From Paraescarpia echinospica (Eukaryota > Annelida > Polychaeta > Sabellida > Siboglinidae), in NCBI GenBank assembly GCA_020002185.1, contig CM034532.1, positions 30,363,966 through 30,427,965 on the forward strand: 64,000 nt of DNA. Direction: 5' to 3'. Shown piece by piece: positions 59,096-64,000 of this stretch. Under the pieces are notes generated by a model. The model did not search any database, had not been told where the DNA came from, and saw only the letters and a list, made by a program, of their open reading frames with translations. Position 1 is the first letter of the stretch; every line of letters begins with the position of its first letter. The position numbers and the translations under genes were made by a program.

Positions 59096-59395
59096 ATCAA
59101 GCACAATATATCTCTCACATCCTTCCTCTTCTTCTTCAGGATTATTGTGGAAACCCCGGCAGTCGCGGAATAACTTCACACTTGTTGCAAGGGTGCGCAT
59201 GGGTTTAAAATAAAAAAATTAAATGGTTTAAAGTATAATTAAAAACTTCTATTGCGACCATCCAACCTTGCGACATCCTATCGCCATCTTCATAAACCCA
59301 AGCTACTATTGCAGCCCAATAAATTAACTATACCTCAAACTTAGCTCCATTTCTCACAGCGTGTATCCTTTGTCCACAATCAGCTTTACAAGGCT

Positions 59396-59665
59396 ACAAG
59401 GACCAGAGGACAAGTTGTAACATCTGTGATGGAACAGTGCAGATTACATGTCAGAAACTATTCATTCTCGTACAGAACAGTCCAACTGCATATAAATGAA
59501 TGGAACAAATTATCTGCTGATTGCGTAATACGCTTAAAAACAAAACTGACAAATATCTCCGAAGTGCCAGTTACACATCGATACAAAACAGTTGGCCTGT
59601 CGATAAGCCAAAGACTGTCTTGTCCAGTCTGGTTTTTTGCTCTGGATGACAATCTTGGTCAATCT
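59396..59665 (+). pseudogene. CR1-like LINE 3' fragment
   Basis: Translation MEQCRLHVRNYSFSYRTV, then NEWNKLSADCV, matches KEQSRLDIRKFSFLQRTVNEWNRLPADCV of the 52.5 kb element, with a small insertion between. The UTR block GTCGATAAGCCAAAG and GGATGACAATCTTGGTCAA end it. Confidence 0.75.
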
Positions 59666-59993
59666 GATTGGTGTGACAACCGCACCACCTGAATGAGGTG
59701 TCTGATAGTGGCTGACCCATTGACTGTGTGTCCTATGACTCCTATCTGATGTCTGCTGACACTCACAGCGACAGAGAACAGACACTAGAGAGACAAGGAA
59801 GAGACCCGTCCACCCCCCTACACAGACAGTGTCTCAAGACAACATGGCCAGAGCACACAGTGGAAGCAGTGTTTTCCCGTATCAGCAGACTACGACAACG
59901 AGTAAACAGAAGGAACACCTGACAGGAGAACAACAGAAAGGAACAAAGACGACATTCAGACTGGTCTAATAACGGTGCCAATTGCAAGCGAGA

Positions 59994-60215
59994 GATTTAA
60001 CAAGATTGTGCCACGCAGAGCAAAACCCCGATGACAAGACTGACGCTTTTGGCTTGTCTAACGATCGGCGGACAATTTTACCCATTTATATATTGTCCTC
60101 TGTGACAATGAATGCTTTCTGACATGCAATCTGCACTGTTCCTTCATCTGTGTTACTGCATTACCTCTGGTTCTTATAGTTTTCTTAAATTAATTGAGAA
60201 AATAGCATACACATG
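59994..60215 (-). mobile_element. CR1-like LINE 3' tail
   Basis: AGATTTAACAAGATTGTGCC, then a decayed GGCTTGTCTAACGATCGG and GTCCTCTGTGACAATGAATG match the tail family, opposite in orientation to the neighbouring fragment at 59396-59665. Confidence 0.6.
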
Positions 60216-61394
60216 CACACAAGCAGACATATGACTATAAGTTACACAGGTCTCGCCAATTAAATAGACTGCCACATTTTCCATAATCAGGTGTGTAACT
60301 GACAGCGTAGGAAACCGGGGTGGAAAAGTTCACATTGCTGAGCTGGTTGGACGATATCTAATCAACTCTGACAGGTGTAAAGAAATGTTTTACTTTGTTA
60401 CGCCTTGGGCATTGTTCCCACAGGGATCGAGGATTGCGTACACTTCCGCACTACCCCAAAGTATGAAAACAACACTTCACGGCAAACATACAACACAATC
60501 TTCATGCGAATTAATTTTCACCCCACACAACTGATGCATATGTGGATTATTAGCATGTAGCATGCAGGTTCCTGTTTTGTATTTTCCCATCGCTACAGGG
60601 CGCTATTGGCAGCAAACTGCCGAATCCTTGTTTTCCTTCTTCCACCATCTCAGCAGATACACTGTATCACACATGGCTGATCTTGGTGAAACTCTGCCTC
60701 CGATAATGCCTTTGTTACGTGACAGCAACAAAGAAAGCAATTACAGTGTTGGCCTTCATATGACAACATTTCATGATAAACTACAACAGTATCAATTATA
60801 ATATCAGTTATTAATTACACAATGACCGAGTTATAGCGATTAATTTCAATAATTAATTATCCACCGGTGTTCGTCTGAACGTGTTTTATCCGGTCTACAT
60901 TCTCGTCTTTATTTATGTGTCTTTAAATGTAATCGTACGACAACAGATTGCGGACTAACTGTTAGAAAAAGAGATTAACTAAAACAAACGAAACACTCCA
61001 AGTGACAGCTAAGGAGTCATTCATAAAGTGAACCACACTCAGGGGGATGGGAGGTCTGTGGGCAAGCAATTAAAAAGGAAGATGTGCTAGTTTGTTTTAC
61101 AGTCAATATGAGACTGAGCAATTATTGCTATGTCACTTGCAACCAGAAGTGTAAATCTTAGTTTCATGAGCGTATAAATACAAAAAGCTCCCAATACACT
61201 GTAGTTCCAATATACACATAATATTGTATTACTCCATGATCTGAACAAGGGTCTCAGCAGCAGCTACAGAAGCACCCCTACAGAATTTTCCCATTTCCCT
61301 GTATACATAATTTTAACTACTATGTTGTACCATATCTTACGAAAGACACAGGCAATGTAAGGTGAACAAGACTGTCGAAATATCTAAACAGCTA
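60216..61394. other. Stretch without genes
   Basis: No exon or repeat recognised. Confidence 0.4.
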
Positions 61395-61462
61395 TAGGCC
61401 TTGGTGAGCTTGAACCTAGATCTCAGCTCAGAGTGGTTAACCACAGAGCTACACATACGCGC
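61395..61462 (-). mobile_element. tRNA-derived SINE remnant
   Basis: Minus strand reads TAGCTCTGTGGTTAACCACT (A-box-like) and AGGTTCAAGCTC (B-box-like) at tRNA-like spacing. Flanks show no paired acceptor stem, so not a tRNA gene. Confidence 0.45.
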
Positions 61463-63340
61463 ACACTCCAAGACACACATCTAGAACTTGTCATTCTACC
61501 TACCATATCTCGCCTTATGCAACAAAAGTCTCGCATCTCCGACTTGCACAAACAACTGTAACTTGACATGCTGTTCCTTGCAGGCAATTAGAAACGTGTG
61601 ACTTCTAATGGTTGTCTCATTGCAAGTATGTTCCTTACATGACACTACTGGTGATCCAACATTGACAACAACTGCTCACGTAGACATTACAGCTATATCT
61701 GACTACTTTAGTTTGTAATGCATTTTGCATGTACCACTGTAAAATTTCCAGAAATGCCGCACCTAATCTATCAACTATATTTAAAATATATCTCAATATG
61801 GTGACTACTTTATATAGTGTATAGCACATTTGCTTTCACAAAATTACTCGTAGCCTTGTTATATTGAAATAACAGGAATAATAAAAGACTCCAGATGCTA
61901 CAGTACAGGTTTATAATAATTATATAGTTTGTCACAATATCATAAAACCAGCATTTTTAACATCACCAGAAAGCTTGGTTCGATATTCACTGCAATGGTG
62001 TACTTATATATCTGATTTGACTTTAACATGCCATGTCACTTGGCAGATAACAATTATGATAACTAATTACACAGTGACTACGTGCAATTATCCATTGCCG
62101 GCCAAACACGGGCATGAATTAAGCCACTGATGGCTATCTCCGCACTTAAAATGAAACTTGTGACAGATCGCACGACGGACTGTATTGTGCTTACAAGTGG
62201 AGATAATCGGGGCGTAGGTCCCGCCGAATTTCTTGGAAGACGGACTGAAGGAGGAACATGTACTGAGTTGTCTGTAGCTGTGGTGCGTGTTCACTTCTAG
62301 AAGCTAGGAGGACACCGCTTCGCTCGGGGAAGCACGGGCACACCAGCCCGGTATGTGGGCGGATGCAGCAGGTAGATGCATGTCCTTTGGAAGAGTAACG
62401 TTTACTTCATGGTCACTTGGCATCGGGCCATCACTTCCGACCGGCGCTTGCTTCCAAACGCCATGCTGATTGTTAGCAGTAGTTTTTTACTGCATCGCGG
62501 CAAAGATTTCTAGCAAACAACTGCCTGGTGAGCACCGAAGGCACCGAGTGTGATGTTCGGCCTTCGGGTGATGTTCAAGTCAGTGCACGGTGATGCACTG
62601 TTTATTGGAAACGAAGCTCTGTAGGTTGCTATCCCGAACTATCTGTCTCAGAAATGTTGACAATATACGTGAACAATAATGTTGATTAAGTTAAAGAGAA
62701 AATATGACATGATGGAGATTGACGCCGACATCACGAATAATGTCACCAACATGACACAACAAAATTATCTACAATAACTACTTCTAACAACTTTTTCAAA
62801 CTCAAATTACCCCCCATTGCCTGGAATATGCACCGAGTTACACCATCCAGATATATACACAAGTCAACTTCAACCACACATGACGCCCATTTACACCCAA
62901 CACCGGCCATTTACACCCAACACCAGCCAGAAAATTACTTTCTGAATTGCGATACTTGGACACGATACTTGGACACGAAAGAGTCGAGTTGGAGAATGAA
63001 GACTTTGATTGACGGGCGCTTGACTCTGCACCCCCTTGGAGCAGTGACTGTTGCCAATCAGCGTCTGGCACTGACTTGTGATGCCACCCTCTGCTCTCAG
63101 TGAGGAAGAAGCACTTGAGAGGGGGGGGGGGCGGTTTGTTCACCCCTGTCTACATAGACACTGCTCACTCTACCCTATGGTACATGAGACCACATCCATT
63201 GACATTTCACCTGTGGTCATTACTCTTATGTCAAGGCCTGGCCATGGTCATTTGTCAGAAGTGAGCCTCACACCAAATTGGAGCTTTTTGCCTGCCCTAT
63301 TAACTGAACTGGTTTCTTTAACTGGTTTCTTTTTCAACTG
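61463..63340. other. Stretch without genes
   Basis: The GC-richer part at 62090-62600 has short hairpin-forming words (GGTGATGTTCAAGTCAGTGC...) but no supported exon. A run of 11-12 G lies at about 63121-63131. Confidence 0.35.
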
Positions 63341-63349
63341 GCTCGTTAT

Positions 63350-63615
63350 AAAGTCCACCGCAGCATTGTCGTTAGCAAAAGGGGTTAATTAGTTTTTTCA
63401 GTAGGATGTCTATGTGAAAGGGAGAAAAGGAGGCGCGTACTTCGGTCTCCCATCCAAAATGCTGTGTTTGCTTGCCTTAAAGATCGACTGGTTTCTTATG
63501 CAAAGGTTACGTTAATTACGTTGTCATTTAGCAGAAGGGGTTAATTACGTTGTCATTTAGCAGAAGGGGTTAATTAGATTTTTACAGTTAGGAACGTCTG
63601 TGTAGAAGAGAAAGG
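63350..63615 (+). repeat. Local duplications around AGCAGAAGGGGTTAATTA
   Basis: GTTAATTACGTTGTCATTTAGCAGAAGGGG occurs twice in tandem at about 63510-63568 (28 bp spacing). The block AGCAGAAGGGGTTAATTAGATTTTTACAG...GTCTGTGTAGAAG...AAAGGGAGA is a diverged copy of 63370-63425. Confidence 0.75.
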
Positions 63616-63864
63616 GAGACAGGTGGGCGTTGATGTAGATTTACGGTTTTTAGGTTTATGGTTATGACATCTAGTAACATTTTAAGAAAAGGGCATCGGT
63701 AACTAACTGCTGTCAGTGTGAAGGCACAACAAGGTAAAAACACTGTTTCCTCTGCCACAAAGTAAGATTTGTGATGACTGGACAAGTTTTACGTTTCCAC
63801 CAAAAACCACAGCACTCCGTGTTAATGAATATAATTCACAAACAGAAGACAACTGGAATGCGTT

Positions 63865-63870
63865 TTTATT
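63865..63870 (-). terminator. Candidate polyadenylation signal AATAAA
   Basis: Canonical hexamer on the minus strand 38 bp after the stop codon of the candidate exon 63909-63974. Confidence 0.4.
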
Positions 63871-63908
63871 CCACAAAAAAAATATGTGTCACGATGCGTG
63901 AAAACAAC

Positions 63909-63974
63909 CTATTTGTCATCGGTCTTCCCTTCCTGCTTAATTGAATACTCTGTTTTAAGATGAATAAAAATACT
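63909..63974 (-). CDS. Candidate last coding exon of a gene entering from the right
   Basis: On the minus strand a strong pyrimidine-rich acceptor (gttttgttttgtctgcag|AG) opens a 22-codon frame ending in EYSIKQEGKTDDK and TAG, followed 38 bp later by AATAAA. The charged C-terminal end and compact 3' end look like a real terminal exon, but the frame is short enough to be chance and the phase is unverified. Family not recognised. Confidence 0.3.
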   Translation of the reverse strand, partial: SIFIHLKTEYSIKQEGKTDDK

Positions 63975-64000
63975 CTGCAGACAAAACAAAACCGAGACTG

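Noticed and set aside
58750..59208. 152-codon plus-strand frame with VPATGTS repeats
   Set aside because: Arises from the approximately 21 bp minisatellite; no splice signals or conserved domain.
1..64000. CRISPR array, bacterial operons or a prokaryotic defence system
   Set aside because: The repeats are contiguous minisatellites without unique spacers, and the genes have spliceosomal introns; nothing prokaryotic is present.

Overview
This is 64 kb of AT-rich, repeat-rich nuclear DNA from an animal. The introns have GT/AG boundaries and run to several kb, a TATA promoter is present, and the interspersed repeats are non-LTR retrotransposons, a pogo-like DNA transposon, tRNA-derived SINEs and minisatellites. 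The best-supported gene encodes a PDE7-family cyclic nucleotide phosphodiesterase. I know PDE7 from vertebrates and non-ecdysozoan invertebrates, and with the CR1-like and L2-like LINEs this suggests a marine invertebrate, perhaps a mollusc. The species is not determinable by eye.

Layout. 0.4-5.6 kb (+): a two-exon gene model for an unrecognised 317-residue basic protein, whose intron hosts a 2.24 kb pogo-like transposon with a gutted transposase. 5.8-7.9 kb: LINE tails, a tRNA-derived SINE, a 248 bp foldback element and a decayed CR1-like copy. 9.15-27.73 kb (-): the PDE7-like gene, with a TATA/GC-box/CCAAT promoter near 27.69 kb, a candidate first coding exon, nine exons giving a continuous catalytic domain, a 1.2 kb terminal coding exon and possibly a 2.1 kb 3' UTR. 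Ten coding segments join in perfect phase to 2142 nt (713 residues plus stop). 28-64 kb: no convincing complete gene. It holds LINE fragments (the best copy at 52.5-54.1 kb), a Tc1/mariner fossil and several tandem arrays: about 150 bp units at 30.7 kb, 33 bp at 32.4 kb, 186 bp at 43.4 kb, 29/116 bp at 56.4 kb and about 21 bp at 58.8 kb. A candidate last exon of another minus-strand gene lies at the right edge.

How the parts relate. The phosphodiesterase keeps the metal ligands, the catalytic His and the Gln/Phe nucleotide pocket, so it should be an active cyclic-nucleotide hydrolase. Its departure from mammalian PDE7 is a C-terminal extension of about 340 residues, acidic then basic/Ser-rich, carrying two RRHSxP motifs that look like kinase/14-3-3 docking sites. 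The usual N-terminal PDE7 segment was not found between the first exon and the catalytic exons. The transposon remnant keeps its DNA-binding halves and a PHD-like C-terminal finger but has lost the nuclease core. One retrotransposon family with a tail built on AAATCTTGTT recurs about ten times and accounts for much of the remaining DNA.
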